The notes under the pieces are model-generated. The model was not told the DNA's origin. It saw only the letters and a program-made list of their open reading frames with translations, and searched no databases. A stretch of DNA of 64,000 nucleotides from the NCBI RefSeq assembly GCF_000330705.1, contig NZ_ANAM01000008.1:248001-312000 (forward strand), read 5' to 3'. Position 1 is the stretch's first letter. Each line of letters begins with the position of its first letter. Shown one piece after another: positions 44,958-54,530 of the stretch. Source of the stretch: Salinicoccus carnicancri Crm. Its GTDB lineage: Bacteria > Bacillota > Bacilli > Staphylococcales > Salinicoccaceae. The translations under genes and the position numbers were made by a program.

Positions 44958-46832
44958 TCATCCTCCGATATGCTTCAGATGGGAGAAGACTCTTTGTTTT
45001 GAATCATGAGGCAGCACGGCACCATTCACACGGAGTGCTTTGTTCGATGTAGGAATCTGGATCAGCATATCATTGCCGTCCGTCAGCGTCTCACTGCCCT
45101 CAATGATATTGGACTTTTCATCTCTGAATGAAATCCGGGTCTGCATCATCTGCAGCCATTCAAAACGGATATTGACGTCCGTTCTGGTGTGTTTCATGAT
45201 CAGATGAATACCCAGCGGTTTACCTTTTTTCAGAACCTGTACAATTGTCTTGACAGCATCCGGATTGTTGCTTTCAAAGAGTTCTGAAAGATCATCGATG
45301 ACAACTGCAATCACACTTTTACGCGCTTCATAGCTGACCCTTTGATTAAAGCTGTTCAGATTCCTGACATGAGCCCTTCTGAACTGATTATGCCTGTCAT
45401 TAAGTTCCTTGAGCAGGCCGCTCAGTACATCCGGGTCCATTACCGATTTTTGAGGCTGGAACAGATGTGGCACATTTTTATAATCTTCATAATGCGGTTT
45501 GTCTGATGCAATCAGAATTCTGAATTCATTCGGGTTATGGTTCATCATCAGTGAAATGAGTATATTATCGATCGCATTCGAAGAATCAATTTCGTTATTT
45601 CCATAAACCAGTGTATGGCCCGCTTTTTGAAGTTCATAGCTGAAAATCTTATCATCAACAGTCTTTCCGACTACAAATTTGAAATCATTCTTGCGCAGTT
45701 TGAGGCTGCTCGAGGAAAACACTTTGCTGAAAGGGATATGAATCGGGTCCTTCAGCGGGAATTCAATTCCTATATTACTCGTGCCTATGATTGGAGCAAT
45801 GACTCTGAAGCTGTCAAATGGCAGATTCGGCCCTAGATGTTCCCTGAGCCGGGCGATATTGCTCAGTCTGAATGTACGGTCCAGCTTGATTCCGAAACGG
45901 CCAATTATGCCATTTGTCTTATAGTCAAATATTTCCGCCGGAATGCCGATGGCTTCGAATGCTCCGACCACCTGCCCGGCAAGCGCTCCATCCGCTTCAC
46001 CGTAATCATCCGTCTGATCACTGCCGAGCATATGTATCGAAGGCATCGTGTACTTCGGCCCCTGCCGCTTAGTTTCAATCTTACGGTTATTCAGCCGTTT
46101 TTTCTTATCATATGGTGTCATTATGACATTGTAAGGAGAAGCCGTTCCCAGGTTTGCTTTCTTCTCAGAAGTTTCTTGTACAGGCAGAGCCTCTTCATTT
46201 TCAGCCGATTCCTGCTCATGCCCGATCGGCGCAGGCTGTTTCCCCTTCAGATTATATGGGTCATCATAGCGTGCCTTTTCGCGCGCTTCACGCTGTCTGC
46301 GTTCCTCAAGGCGTTTCTTTTCCTTCTTGGCTCTCAGCAGCCTTTCACGCTTCAGCCCCTCTATGATTGGAGATGTATACCCCTGTTGCCTGACACCTCC
46401 GTCCTCTTTATCGGCTTCAATATAGGAAAGTTCCTTTTTGGAAAGCTCCTCCTTTTTTGTGCCGTGGATTGCCGAAATCAGAGGTGAGGCGCCGGGCAGC
46501 GGTTTCTGTCTGATGGGACCACTGGCGCCGTTTTCATCAGGTTCTTCATGTTTCTTTGTACCATGGACTGCTGAGGGAATGTCCCTTGCTTTTGTAATTC
46601 TGAAACTGGAATCCTTCTTCTCCTGCTTTTTCGTCTCCTCAAAGAGAGTCCTTCTCTGTTCCTTTCTGATGAATGAATCTGAACCATTGCCATCATTCAT
46701 AGTTTCACTCTGATGTGATTCCCCATCTTTCTTTTCATCATCAAGTTCCAAAGGGAACCGGAAACGCTCTCTGTAGCTTTTTTCATCTTCGGCTTCTCTG
46801 TTGAACTGCCTTCTCCTTCTCGATCTATCCAT
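44958..46832 (-). CDS. FtsK/SftA-family protein with degenerate P-loop
   Basis: This gene occupies the place of sftA/ftsK next to murC. The 624-residue product, from the ATG at 46832 with AAAGGTGG ahead, has a 250-residue charged N-terminus without membrane helices and an FtsK-like alpha/beta region from about 285 on. In the motor part the P-loop, normally GATGSGKS, reads GNNEIDSS at residues 411-418 (45576-45602). The Walker B region reads VVIDDLSEL, with Asp where Glu is expected. Later parts still align ([26 protein letters not shown]). There is no C-terminal gamma domain. It is unlikely to pump DNA by ATP hydrolysis; a structural or regulatory role at the septum is a guess. Confidence 0.8.
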   Translation of the reverse strand: MDRSRRRRQFNREAEDEKSYRERFRFPLELDDEKKDGESHQSETMNDGNGSDSFIRKEQRRTLFEETKKQEKKDSSFRITKARDIPSAVHGTKKHEEPDENGASGPIRQKPLPGASPLISAIHGTKKEELSKKELSYIEADKEDGGVRQQGYTSPIIEGLKRERLLRAKKEKKRLEERRQREAREKARYDDPYNLKGKQPAPIGHEQESAENEEALPVQETSEKKANLGTASPYNVIMTPYDKKKRLNNRKIETKRQGPKYTMPSIHMLGSDQTDDYGEADGALAGQVVGAFEAIGIPAEIFDYKTNGIIGRFGIKLDRTFRLSNIARLREHLGPNLPFDSFRVIAPIIGTSNIGIEFPLKDPIHIPFSKVFSSSSLKLRKNDFKFVVGKTVDDKIFSYELQKAGHTLVYGNNEIDSSNAIDNILISLMMNHNPNEFRILIASDKPHYEDYKNVPHLFQPQKSVMDPDVLSGLLKELNDRHNQFRRAHVRNLNSFNQRVSYEARKSVIAVVIDDLSELFESNNPDAVKTIVQVLKKGKPLGIHLIMKHTRTDVNIRFEWLQMMQTRISFRDEKSNIIEGSETLTDGNDMLIQIPTSNKALRVNGAVLPHDSKQRVFSHLKHIGG

Positions 46833-46843
46833 ATGAACCACCT

Positions 46844-47434
46844 TTACTTAACTTCAAACGGCTGAGCCACTTCATAACTGTCGTCCAGGATATAGATTCC
46901 CTTTACGCCGTCATCTTCAAGATTCAATTCTTTTCTTGAACAAATCATGCCTGTTGATTCCACACCGCGCAGTGTGGAAGGTTTTATATACAGACCGTCC
47001 GGCATTACTGCACCCACCTTGGCCACTACGACACGCTGTCCTGCATCAACATTCGGGGCACCGCATACAATCTGGAGCACTTCATCCCCGACGTCCACTT
47101 TTGTCACGTTCAGCTTGTCGGCATCCGGATGCTCAGTCTTCTCCAGCACTTTCCCCACTACAAATTTCGGTGATGTATCAAAGTCCATCCTATCCAAGCC
47201 GTATTCTTCAAGAACTTTGTTGATCTCTCCGGCAATATGCTCTGTGGGTTCAATATTAACCCCTTCATGCATGCTGATTTTCTTAGAAGCTTTGAAGATA
47301 TTCAGGCCGATGGTCTCCATACCCTCCTTTATGACAGTCAGGTCTTCATGAAATTCATAGGAAGGTGATTCCGCTTTTCTGATTGTCACAAGCAGTACAT
47401 CCCCCACATGTTCATTATTGTATGTCAGTTTCAT
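46844..47434 (-). CDS. ytpR: YtpR family tRNA-binding domain protein
   Basis: A 196-residue protein with an N-terminal DUF4479 region ([16 protein letters not shown]) and a C-terminal tRNA-binding OB fold of the EMAP/PheT type ([25 protein letters not shown]). The start is the third of three ATGs in a row, at 47434, 7 bases after AGAGGT; a long frame upstream to 47548 is not real. It overlaps ytpQ by 20 bases. Its role is unknown, possibly tRNA handling. Confidence 0.88.
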   Translation of the reverse strand: MKLTYNNEHVGDVLLVTIRKAESPSYEFHEDLTVIKEGMETIGLNIFKASKKISMHEGVNIEPTEHIAGEINKVLEEYGLDRMDFDTSPKFVVGKVLEKTEHPDADKLNVTKVDVGDEVLQIVCGAPNVDAGQRVVVAKVGAVMPDGLYIKPSTLRGVESTGMICSRKELNLEDDGVKGIYILDDSYEVAQPFEVK

Positions 47435-48245
47435 CATCATTACCTCTTTTATTATAATTCCTCTGTTTTCCCAGTATGAACACTGGTTCGAGCTTTTTCT
47501 CCCGATAGGAGAAAGACAGGGAGGTGATCGGTGTAAGCCCTTCGGCAAAGTACTGCATCATCATCTGTGCCATGATATCGTAACCGACATTATTTTTGAC
47601 GTCTGCAATGATCAGTACATCCTGGTGGGGTAATCCCACCATCATTTCGCCCTCACATTTTTCATGCATTTCATCAAGGAACTCTCCGTTCAGGATACGG
47701 GATGCATCGTAACCGTCGTTATGGTTGACGAAATAAAAATCATTCTCCTGCAGCGTATCCCTGCTCATTTCGATTTTCAGCTTCCTCAGGTTGTTATCTG
47801 CAAGTGTACGTATATCCTCCTGCCTCATGCCGAGGGATGAGGCAAGCTCTTCATCGATCAGCCGATAGCTTTTCCTGAAATCTATGGCGTAGTATATATC
47901 GGTTTCATTCGTGTGACTGTCTTTTATGAAATCCACACCGTTCTTCGTCTTATCGGGAAAACTCGTTGAACGGACCACAGGGTAGATCACTGCCTGTTCG
48001 GGATCGATTTTCTCTTCCTTCATACGTTCAAGCGTTTCATCTATATAGTATACAATTTCATCAGCAAAATTGCTGTCTTTCTTAAATTTATCCATCGCTT
48101 TGGATAACGAAACATCGATTCCCTTTTTATTATCTTTACGCTCGACTCTGAGCATCTCTTTTTCCCGGTCGAATGAGGTATTGAAATCACTGCGTTTCTC
48201 AGCCAGTTTTTCAATCACTTTATCTTTCAGCTGGAAAATATTCAT
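47415..48245 (-). CDS. ytpQ: DUF1444 family protein (YtpQ)
   Basis: A 276-residue soluble protein of the YtpQ family, with conserved [22 protein letters not shown] at the start and [20 protein letters not shown] near the end. Function is unknown. Its 3' end overlaps ytpR, the same coupling as in related genomes. GGAGGCAATTC precedes the ATG. Confidence 0.88.
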   Translation of the reverse strand: MNIFQLKDKVIEKLAEKRSDFNTSFDREKEMLRVERKDNKKGIDVSLSKAMDKFKKDSNFADEIVYYIDETLERMKEEKIDPEQAVIYPVVRSTSFPDKTKNGVDFIKDSHTNETDIYYAIDFRKSYRLIDEELASSLGMRQEDIRTLADNNLRKLKIEMSRDTLQENDFYFVNHNDGYDASRILNGEFLDEMHEKCEGEMMVGLPHQDVLIIADVKNNVGYDIMAQMMMQYFAEGLTPITSLSFSYREKKLEPVFILGKQRNYNKRGNDDETDIQ

Positions 48246-48261
48246 TGAATTGCCTCCACTT

Positions 48262-49257
48262 CTAATCTTTGGCAGACAGCCTCAGTACCTGGTCGCCATC
48301 TTTGATAAGTCCCGTCCTTCTCAGCAGAATATAGAATACCAAAGTCAGCACTGCCGGTAAAACGATATGGAATACAAGTATGGATATCCATACTTCAGCT
48401 GTCGCCCCCATCGTTTCCACCGCCATGATCTGCCCAACGAATCCGCTCGTTCCCATGCCTGCACCTGCCGCATTGTTTTCCATAGGAAAAAATACTGTCA
48501 TGATCGGCGCAATGATTGCACTCGACAGAACGGGAGGCAGTATGATGAAGGGGTTCAGCAGTATATTCGGAATCTGGAGCATTGAAGTTCCCACACCGAT
48601 GGAAATGAGACCTGAGACTCCATTATCTTTATATCCTGTAACAGCCAGCCCGACCATATGGCAGCAGCAGCCGATCACAGCTGCTCCAGCTGCCAGACCG
48701 CTGATATCGAGCATTATGGCAAGAGCGGCACTTGATAATGGAGCTGTAAGCGCCACGCCGAATACCACTGCCACCAATATACCCATTATAAACGGTCTCT
48801 GCTCTGTGGCAAACCCTATGAATTCGCCGATTCCTATCATGAAGTCTCCGATTGCGGGTCCAACGAACCTGGCGATGAAATATCCCATGACAATTGTCAG
48901 AAACGGGGTTACTATAATGTCAATCTTTGTCCTCCCCGCATAAAGCCGGGCGATTTCTATGGCTGCGATGCTTGTAATATAACTTCCGGCCACACCGCCC
49001 ATATCATACGCTGCGTAGCTTACAACCAGTGTGGAGAATATGACAAGCGGTCCTGCTTTCAGTCCATAGGCGATGGCAGCGCCGATCGCAGCACCGGTCA
49101 GAGCCATTGCCACCTCCCCAATCTCCCTGAGCCCCTCCAGATAAGGAATATATGTGCCGGCCGTGTCAATGATGAGGCCGATGATCAGCGAAGAAAACAA
49201 TCCCAGGGCCATAAAAGCCATGCCATCTATGAACCATCTGCGAAGCAAGCGTCTCAT
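48262..49257 (-). CDS. PTS EIIC-like membrane protein (PTS_EIIC_2 family)
   Basis: A 331-residue membrane protein with about nine helices and glycine-rich loops. The segments AALTGAAIGAAIAYGLKAGP and LVAVVFGVALTAPLSSAALAI are typical of this PTS_EIIC_2-like family. No EIIA or EIIB gene is near, so sugar phosphorylation by itself is doubtful. It lies 6 bases before the M42 peptidase gene's stop, in an apparent operon with ytpQ. The transported compound is unknown. Confidence 0.78.
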   Translation of the reverse strand: MRRLLRRWFIDGMAFMALGLFSSLIIGLIIDTAGTYIPYLEGLREIGEVAMALTGAAIGAAIAYGLKAGPLVIFSTLVVSYAAYDMGGVAGSYITSIAAIEIARLYAGRTKIDIIVTPFLTIVMGYFIARFVGPAIGDFMIGIGEFIGFATEQRPFIMGILVAVVFGVALTAPLSSAALAIMLDISGLAAGAAVIGCCCHMVGLAVTGYKDNGVSGLISIGVGTSMLQIPNILLNPFIILPPVLSSAIIAPIMTVFFPMENNAAGAGMGTSGFVGQIMAVETMGATAEVWISILVFHIVLPAVLTLVFYILLRRTGLIKDGDQVLRLSAKD

Positions 49258-49263
49258 GTGTAC

Positions 49264-50343
49264 CTACCGCCCTCTCAATGCTTCCACTTTTTCAGAATCG
49301 ATACCCCTGATCAATTCTGTCAGCATCTTTTTGGCATGCAGATAATCATTGTAATTGATGATGGAGTGGCTGGTGTGGATATAACGGGCACAGATGCCGA
49401 CTACAGCGCTTATGACACCTTCTCCTGAAATGTGGATGCTGCCTGCATCCGTACCGCCCGGGGACTGGTAATATTGATGTTTGATATCATTCCTTTCTGC
49501 AGTTTCAAGCAGATAGTCGCGCATCGGTTTAGAGAGGATCATCGTTCTGTCCATGATCCGGATCAGCGTTCCTTCACCTATTTTACCAATGTCATCATCT
49601 TTTCCGGCCATGTCATTCGCAGGAGAGCAGTCAACAACAAACGCAACGTCGGGCTTCACCATATTCGCGCTTGCTTTCGCCCCTCTCAGGCCGACTTCCT
49701 CCTGGACATTTGCTCCTATATACAGGTCACAATCCAGCTCGGCGTCCTTAAGCGCCTCAAGTGCTTCAATCGCTATCAGGCAGCCGTAGCGGTTGTCCCA
49801 TGCTTTGGCAAGCAGCTTATCAGTCCCTTCAAGCACCTGGAAATCCACGTCCGGTACAACAGAATCGCCAGGCCGTATCCCCATCGCCTCCAATTCTTCC
49901 ATGGAGTCTGCACCGACATCAAGCAGCATATCCTTGATTTGTGTTTTGCCGTCTTTCTCCCCTTTCCTGAAGTGGACAGGCACACTGCCGATGACCCCCG
50001 TAATCTCCTTTTCATCTGACGTCCGGACCTTGAATTTATGGCTGAGCATGACATCAGTCGACCACCCGCCGAGCGGTGTGAATTTAATCATTCCATTTTT
50101 GGTGAGCTGGGTGACCATGAAACCGACCTCATCCATATGTGCCGCCACCATCACCTTCGGAGCATTTTCCCTGCCGGATCTCTTTACGGCGAAAATACCT
50201 CCCAATCCGTCAGTGATGATTTCATCGGCAAATTTACCGAGTTCAGACCGCATGTATGCCTGGACTTTGTCTTCAAATCCCGGAGCACCGTGAAGTTCGG
50301 TCAATGTTTTCATTCTTTTTAAAGTGTTGTCGCCAAATTTCAT
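49264..50343 (-). CDS. M42 family glutamyl aminopeptidase-type metallopeptidase (YtoP-like)
   Basis: A 359-residue metalloaminopeptidase. The metal site appears as AHMDEVGFMV near 70, the catalytic EEVGLRGA near 215 and VDCSPAN near 238. The C-terminal SPGGTDAGSIH completes the binding site. Members form large tetrahedral complexes that trim peptides in the cytoplasm. AAAGGGG precedes the ATG. It is the first gene of the run down to ytpR or beyond. Confidence 0.9.
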   Translation of the reverse strand: MKFGDNTLKRMKTLTELHGAPGFEDKVQAYMRSELGKFADEIITDGLGGIFAVKRSGRENAPKVMVAAHMDEVGFMVTQLTKNGMIKFTPLGGWSTDVMLSHKFKVRTSDEKEITGVIGSVPVHFRKGEKDGKTQIKDMLLDVGADSMEELEAMGIRPGDSVVPDVDFQVLEGTDKLLAKAWDNRYGCLIAIEALEALKDAELDCDLYIGANVQEEVGLRGAKASANMVKPDVAFVVDCSPANDMAGKDDDIGKIGEGTLIRIMDRTMILSKPMRDYLLETAERNDIKHQYYQSPGGTDAGSIHISGEGVISAVVGICARYIHTSHSIINYNDYLHAKKMLTELIRGIDSEKVEALRGR

Positions 50344-50415
50344 TGTAATTCCCCTTTAAAAATTCTATTTTTGCCACTCCCTGTGTTAAACTGACTCTGA
50401 TGGGAGGATTCGTAC

Positions 50416-50712
50416 ATGCCAAAATACATTAAGATTCTAACTACGCTTTTCATCCTTACTGTACCGGTGCTCATATGGTTCAGAAAGCATCAGCCGATAC
50501 ATCCCCAGAAAATCATCAGACAGCTGCACATACAGTTTGAGGACATCTCATTCATCTCAATAGACTACACAACCAGCACGAGGAAGCTTCTCGGGATGAA
50601 CTGTGAAGTCTATACAGGCGTGCTGCATGTCAGGAAGGATGATACTACAGAAAGGTACCAGTTCATCGCTGACGCTTTCACCGGAGAGATCATGGAGATT
50701 ACTTCTTTGTAA
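50416..50712 (+). CDS. Small membrane-anchored PepSY-like protein (YtzB-like)
   Basis: A 98-residue protein with an N-terminal membrane anchor (about 5-23) and a C-terminal domain that resembles a single PepSY repeat: a helix, then strands with YTGVLHVRKDDTTERYQFIADAFTGEI. The small PepSY protein next to an M42 peptidase gene is a conserved neighbour pair. Outer-face location is expected. It overlaps the convergent aminotransferase gene by 14 bases. Confidence 0.75.
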   Translation: MPKYIKILTTLFILTVPVLIWFRKHQPIHPQKIIRQLHIQFEDISFISIDYTTSTRKLLGMNCEVYTGVLHVRKDDTTERYQFIADAFTGEIMEITSL

Positions 50713-51901
50713 CCCCCATGATCTCTTCAAACGTTTCACGGATGCGGTCGAGACCCATGAGTACGCGCTCTCTGCTGGTAGCCACATTGAAACGGAAATG
50801 CCCGTTCTTTTTCACATCATATATTTTTCCCGGTGACACAGCAATTCCCCCGATTTCAACAAGTGCTTTGTGCACTGCATCATCATCCAATCCGGATTTT
50901 TCAAAACTGATCCAGGCAAGATATGTCGCATCCGGCTTTTTGAAAGTCAGCCATCCGGACATATGCTCCTCTATATAGTCCTCGATCACCCGGAAGTTCT
51001 CCTCCAGATGACTGTTCAGAGCATCCACCCATTCGCCGCATTCGTTATATGCGGCTTCAATTGCCGTCAGAGCAAGTGAGTTCGCAGCGCCCATACCATA
51101 TTTGGATCCAATGGCCTGATTCAGCTTTTTGCGGAAAGCCGCATCTCTCGAAATAAAGTAGGAATGCGGGATACTTGCCAGGTTGAACGTTTTACCCAGA
51201 CCTGTTGTCACGAGGATTCTGTCCCCTTCCTCCATCAGCTCGACCATCGACACAAATGTACCCTTGGGGCTGACGAAATCCATATGGATTTCGTCACTGA
51301 TCAGGAAAACATTGTTGGACATGCATATTTCACGGATTTTACGCAGTTCATCCTCAGTCCATACTTTCCCGGTCGGATTATGCGGGTTGCAATGGATATA
51401 GACTTTTACATCATCCTTTTTGCACAATGTTTCAAAATGATCGAAGTCAAACGTATAGCCATTTTCATCCTCTATGAACGGGCAGTCCACAATTTTCCGC
51501 TCATTGCCCTCCAGTTGGCCAATGAAGGCATTGTAACTCGGTGTCGTAAGGATTACCCCATCCCCTTTTTCGGAATGCTGTCTGACGACTTCTCCGACCG
51601 TGAATAGCACGGATGGTGCATAAGAAATTTCCTCATCCCGAAGTTCGATATCAAAACGGGAATTCCACCAGTGTTTAACCGCCCCGTAAAAGCCGGGATT
51701 CTGCCATATGGTATAGCCGAAGATGCGGTTGTCTATCCTTCGTTTCATCGCATCGGCAATCGGCTCGGCAATTTCAATATCCATGTCTGCAATCCAGAAA
51801 GGTTCCAGCCCGCGTCTTCCAAACAGCGCATCCGTCCCCTCGTACTGAACGCTGTATGTACCCTCTCTTGAGATATTTTTATTAAAATTGAACTTATCCA
51901 A
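50699..51901 (-). CDS. PatB/MalY-type PLP-dependent aminotransferase or C-S lyase
   Basis: A 400-residue fold-type I PLP enzyme. FWIADMDIEIAEPIADAM near the N-terminus, NPHNPTGKVW around 170 and the PLP lysine in TGLGKTFNLASIPHS around 235 mark the MalY/PatB branch, which includes cystathionine beta-lyases. The start is TTG at 51901, 5 bases after GGAGGAG; ATGs upstream (51919, 51976) lie before this site. The enzyme may serve in methionine or sulfur metabolism; its substrate is not set by motifs. Confidence 0.85.
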   Translation of the reverse strand: MDKFNFNKNISREGTYSVQYEGTDALFGRRGLEPFWIADMDIEIAEPIADAMKRRIDNRIFGYTIWQNPGFYGAVKHWWNSRFDIELRDEEISYAPSVLFTVGEVVRQHSEKGDGVILTTPSYNAFIGQLEGNERKIVDCPFIEDENGYTFDFDHFETLCKKDDVKVYIHCNPHNPTGKVWTEDELRKIREICMSNNVFLISDEIHMDFVSPKGTFVSMVELMEEGDRILVTTGLGKTFNLASIPHSYFISRDAAFRKKLNQAIGSKYGMGAANSLALTAIEAAYNECGEWVDALNSHLEENFRVIEDYIEEHMSGWLTFKKPDATYLAWISFEKSGLDDDAVHKALVEIGGIAVSPGKIYDVKKNGHFRFNVATSRERVLMGLDRIRETFEEIMGVTKK

Positions 51902-51982
51902 AAAATCTCCTCCAAACATACTGAATGCTGCATAACATTTCTCTATCATTTTATCATTCATTACTGAATAATACACGGCATT

Positions 51983-52007
51983 AAAAAAAGCACCTTCAGA
52001 AAGATGC
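51983..52007 (-). terminator. Terminator of trmB
   Basis: A 7-bp stem (51990-51996 and 52001-52007, one G-U pair) with a 4-base loop is followed by TTTTTTT on the minus strand. It overlaps the last codons of trmB. Confidence 0.75.
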
Positions 52008-52628
52008 CTTTATCCTGTATATTAAATTTCCTTTTGCCGAAAATTTCTCTTCATATTCCGTTCTGATGTTATCCTCCGGCTCCGCCGCATGGAGGTCCAG
52101 GATCACTTCATGGAAATCCATTCCGAACCGGTTCAGGCTGACAAGGCTGTACTCGAACAACGCGCGGTTATCAGTCTTGAAATGGAGTTCACCCCCGGGG
52201 GTCACAATCTGTCTGTACTGGTCCAGGAAGGAGCTGAAGGTCAGCCTCCGCTTCTCATGGCGTTTCTTTGGCCATGGATCAGAAAAGTTAAGGTATATAC
52301 GGTCCACTTCACCTTCGCTGAAATACTCTTTGATCGCATTTGCATCCAGAAGCACAAGCCGCACATTGGCAAGCTCCAGCTTCCGCACCTTTTCGAGTAC
52401 GCGGATCATCACATTCTTATCCAGCTCGATTCCTGCATAATTTATATGCGGATTACGCCTTGCAAGTTCGGTAATGAATGTCCCCATCCCTGTCCCGACT
52501 TCAATATGGAGCGGCTGCTTTGTTTCAAAGAATTCATCTATTCTTCCTGCGTATCTCGATTCAACATCAACGATATCATCATTCGACGACAGAAAATCCA
52601 TCGCCCATGGTTTGTTGCGCATTCTCAT
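51996..52628 (-). CDS. trmB: tRNA (guanine-N7-)-methyltransferase
   Basis: A 210-residue SAM-dependent enzyme that makes m7G46 in tRNA. IEVGTGMGTF near 43 binds SAM, and SDPWPKKRHEKRRLT near 116 is the TrmB signature. The gene follows the phosphotransferase gene on the same strand by 37 bases, the same order as ytmP-trmB in Bacillus. AGGTGGGG precedes the start. Confidence 0.95.
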   Translation of the reverse strand: MRMRNKPWAMDFLSSNDDIVDVESRYAGRIDEFFETKQPLHIEVGTGMGTFITELARRNPHINYAGIELDKNVMIRVLEKVRKLELANVRLVLLDANAIKEYFSEGEVDRIYLNFSDPWPKKRHEKRRLTFSSFLDQYRQIVTPGGELHFKTDNRALFEYSLVSLNRFGMDFHEVILDLHAAEPEDNIRTEYEEKFSAKGNLIYRIKASF

Positions 52629-52665
52629 CGGCTATTCCCCACCTGAAAATAATTATTCATATGAT

Positions 52666-53457
52666 TTAAATAAAACGGTTCCTATTAATAATCCTGTTGA
52701 GGAATATGATCCAGTCGTTCATATCTTTAAAACGTTTGTGATCCTCATACCATTGGATCATCGTAATCGCCTGTACCAGGGTATACCACTTCATGCGTTT
52801 TAGCAGATCGCGGTCGAGCGGCTTTCCGTAGTCCGCGAGCCACTCTTCCCACTTCTCGCTGTCCACATAAGTATAAAGCAGCATGCCGAGGTCTATGGCA
52901 GGATCTGCAATCATTGCACCTTCCCAGTCCACCAGAAAAAGCTCATCCTGATCGGACAAGAGCCAGTTATTGTGGTTTACATCTCCATGACATACTGTGC
53001 AGAATTGTTCATCAATTTTCGGCATCTCATTTTCCAGATACTGGATGGCTGCACGGACAGTATGATGGGCATTCACTTTCGGTGACAGCGATGATTGGAT
53101 CTTGTTCAGTAGCAAGTCCGGCAGCATGGGCTTCATACCCAGTTTTTTGAGCATTGTCAGAAGAGGGCTTGATGTGTGGATTTTTTTCATCAATGATGCC
53201 ACTCTCTCCGAACACATCTCATCACGGTTCAGCTCCCGGCCATTTTTCCAATGTTGTGCTGTCACTACCTCACCGGTCTCTATTCTTTTCGTCCAGACCA
53301 GCTTAGGTACGATACCTTCAGCCGACAACGCCGCAAGGAAAGGGCTGGCATTACGTTTCAGGAACAGCTTCCTGCCATCCTGCTCCGCCTTGTAGGCTTC
53401 GCCGGATGCTCCACCAACGGGGTCGAGTGTCCAGCCGAGCTGATAGAAATGCTCCAA
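52666..53457 (-). CDS. APH-family phosphotransferase (YtmP-like)
   Basis: A 263-residue aminoglycoside phosphotransferase/choline kinase-fold protein. The catalytic loop is VCHGDVNHNNWLLS around 155 and the metal loop LVDWEGAMIADP around 175. YtmP orthologues lie in the same place before trmB in Bacillales. Substrate is unknown; small-molecule alcohols, such as thiamine or choline, are possible. A hairpin lies 34-63 bases upstream of the start. Confidence 0.82.
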   Translation of the reverse strand: MEHFYQLGWTLDPVGGASGEAYKAEQDGRKLFLKRNASPFLAALSAEGIVPKLVWTKRIETGEVVTAQHWKNGRELNRDEMCSERVASLMKKIHTSSPLLTMLKKLGMKPMLPDLLLNKIQSSLSPKVNAHHTVRAAIQYLENEMPKIDEQFCTVCHGDVNHNNWLLSDQDELFLVDWEGAMIADPAIDLGMLLYTYVDSEKWEEWLADYGKPLDRDLLKRMKWYTLVQAITMIQWYEDHKRFKDMNDWIIFLNRIINRNRFI

Positions 53458-53484
53458 GTTCTACACCTCTTTTCATCGTCAAAG

Positions 53485-53520
53485 AAAAAAGCGCTAAATA
53501 CTTAACGAATAAGATAGCGC
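53485..53520 (-). terminator. Hairpin with T-run, terminator of dat or attenuator
   Basis: GCGCTA (53491-53496) pairs with TAGCGC (53515-53520), with an inner CTTA/TAAG stem. On the minus strand the hairpin is followed by TTTTTTC. It lies 162 bases after the dat stop and 28 before the phosphotransferase start, so it may end the dat transcript or control the next gene. Confidence 0.55.
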
Positions 53521-53681
53521 CAGTTTCTGTTCGTGTTATAAATTTTATAGGGTTTCATGGTTTATTTCAAGGACTATTATCAAGTCCGGTTTTGACAACA
53601 CGATGTCACGGGCCGGCAAAACCATATGCTGTAAGCCTTTGACCCTCCTGAAAATTAAAAGGGTAATATTTCAGGTTAACA
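53521..53681 (-). other. Structured 160-base untranslated region after dat
   Basis: No gene is visible. Two possible stems are GGTTTTG/CAAAACC around 53592-53632 and ACCCT/AGGGT around 53642-53666. The stretch could be a long 3' region of dat, a leader of the phosphotransferase gene, or a small RNA. I recognise no known riboswitch motif. Confidence 0.3.
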
Positions 53682-54530
53682 TTATTTAACCAGGTTTAAT
53701 TTATGAATGTTTGCATCAAACACTCTCTGGATCCGTCTTGTCACCATTCCTCTCTGTCCGTTTCCGATAATCGTGTCATCCACCTTGACGACCGGTGTCA
53801 CTTCCTGGGTGGTGCTCGTGATGATCACTTCCTCCGCATCCATCATTTCTTCCACACTAAAACCAGCTTCCTCGACAGGGACATCCAGCTCTCCGGCAAT
53901 CCTCAGCACTTCCTGCCGTGTAATCCCGTTCAGGATGAGGTTATCTGCCGGATGTGTTTTCAATATGCCATTTCTCACGATAAAGACATTTGTCGATGAA
54001 CCTTCCGTCACCACACCATCCCTGTGCATCACTGTTTCATGGGCTCCGGCTTTTACAGCCCTCTCCTTCTCCATGACATTTGCCAGCAGGTTCAGACTCT
54101 TCACATGACACTTGAGCCATCTGTAGTCTTCATTTGTGATGACGTGCACACCGTGCTCAGATTGGCTGTGCGGGCGCCTGGCCTCATTGATGTAGGCCAG
54201 TACCACCGGCTTCACATCAACGGGATAGGCATGATTCCTGTTCTGGATACCTCTTGAAACCTGGATGTACAATGCACCGTTCTCAATGGTGTTCCTTTCT
54301 TTCAATTCCGTTACGATATCGAGCAGCTCAGTGCGCTCCACACCGTCGATTTCAATTTCGGACATACTGTTCATAAGACGGTCCAGATGACCCTTGAGCG
54401 TAAAGAACTCACCGTCATAATATCTGATGACTTCATAAACCCCGTCCCCGAAATAAAATGCACGATCCTGGTACATGACCCTCAGTTCTTCATCTTCCTT
54501 GAATTCACCATTATAAAAACTAATTTTCAT
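53682..54530 (-). CDS. dat: D-alanine aminotransferase
   Basis: A 282-residue class IV aminotransferase from the ATG at 54530, after AAGGGTGAG. PLP lysine lies in CHVKSLNLLANV around 145, and RYYDGEFFTLKGHLDRL near 37 is typical. It makes D-glutamate from D-alanine for cell-wall and poly-gamma-glutamate needs. It overlaps pepV by 11 bases, so the two are coupled; the pepV-dat order is conserved in Staphylococcus. Confidence 0.92.
   Translation of the reverse strand: MKISFYNGEFKEDEELRVMYQDRAFYFGDGVYEVIRYYDGEFFTLKGHLDRLMNSMSEIEIDGVERTELLDIVTELKERNTIENGALYIQVSRGIQNRNHAYPVDVKPVVLAYINEARRPHSQSEHGVHVITNEDYRWLKCHVKSLNLLANVMEKERAVKAGAHETVMHRDGVVTEGSSTNVFIVRNGILKTHPADNLILNGITRQEVLRIAGELDVPVEEAGFSVEEMMDAEEVIITSTTQEVTPVVKVDDTIIGNGQRGMVTRRIQRVFDANIHKLNLVK

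Noticed and set aside
47435-47548. Longer YtpR N-terminus
   Set aside because: It lies inside ytpQ in another frame; three ATGs after AGAGGT mark the true start.
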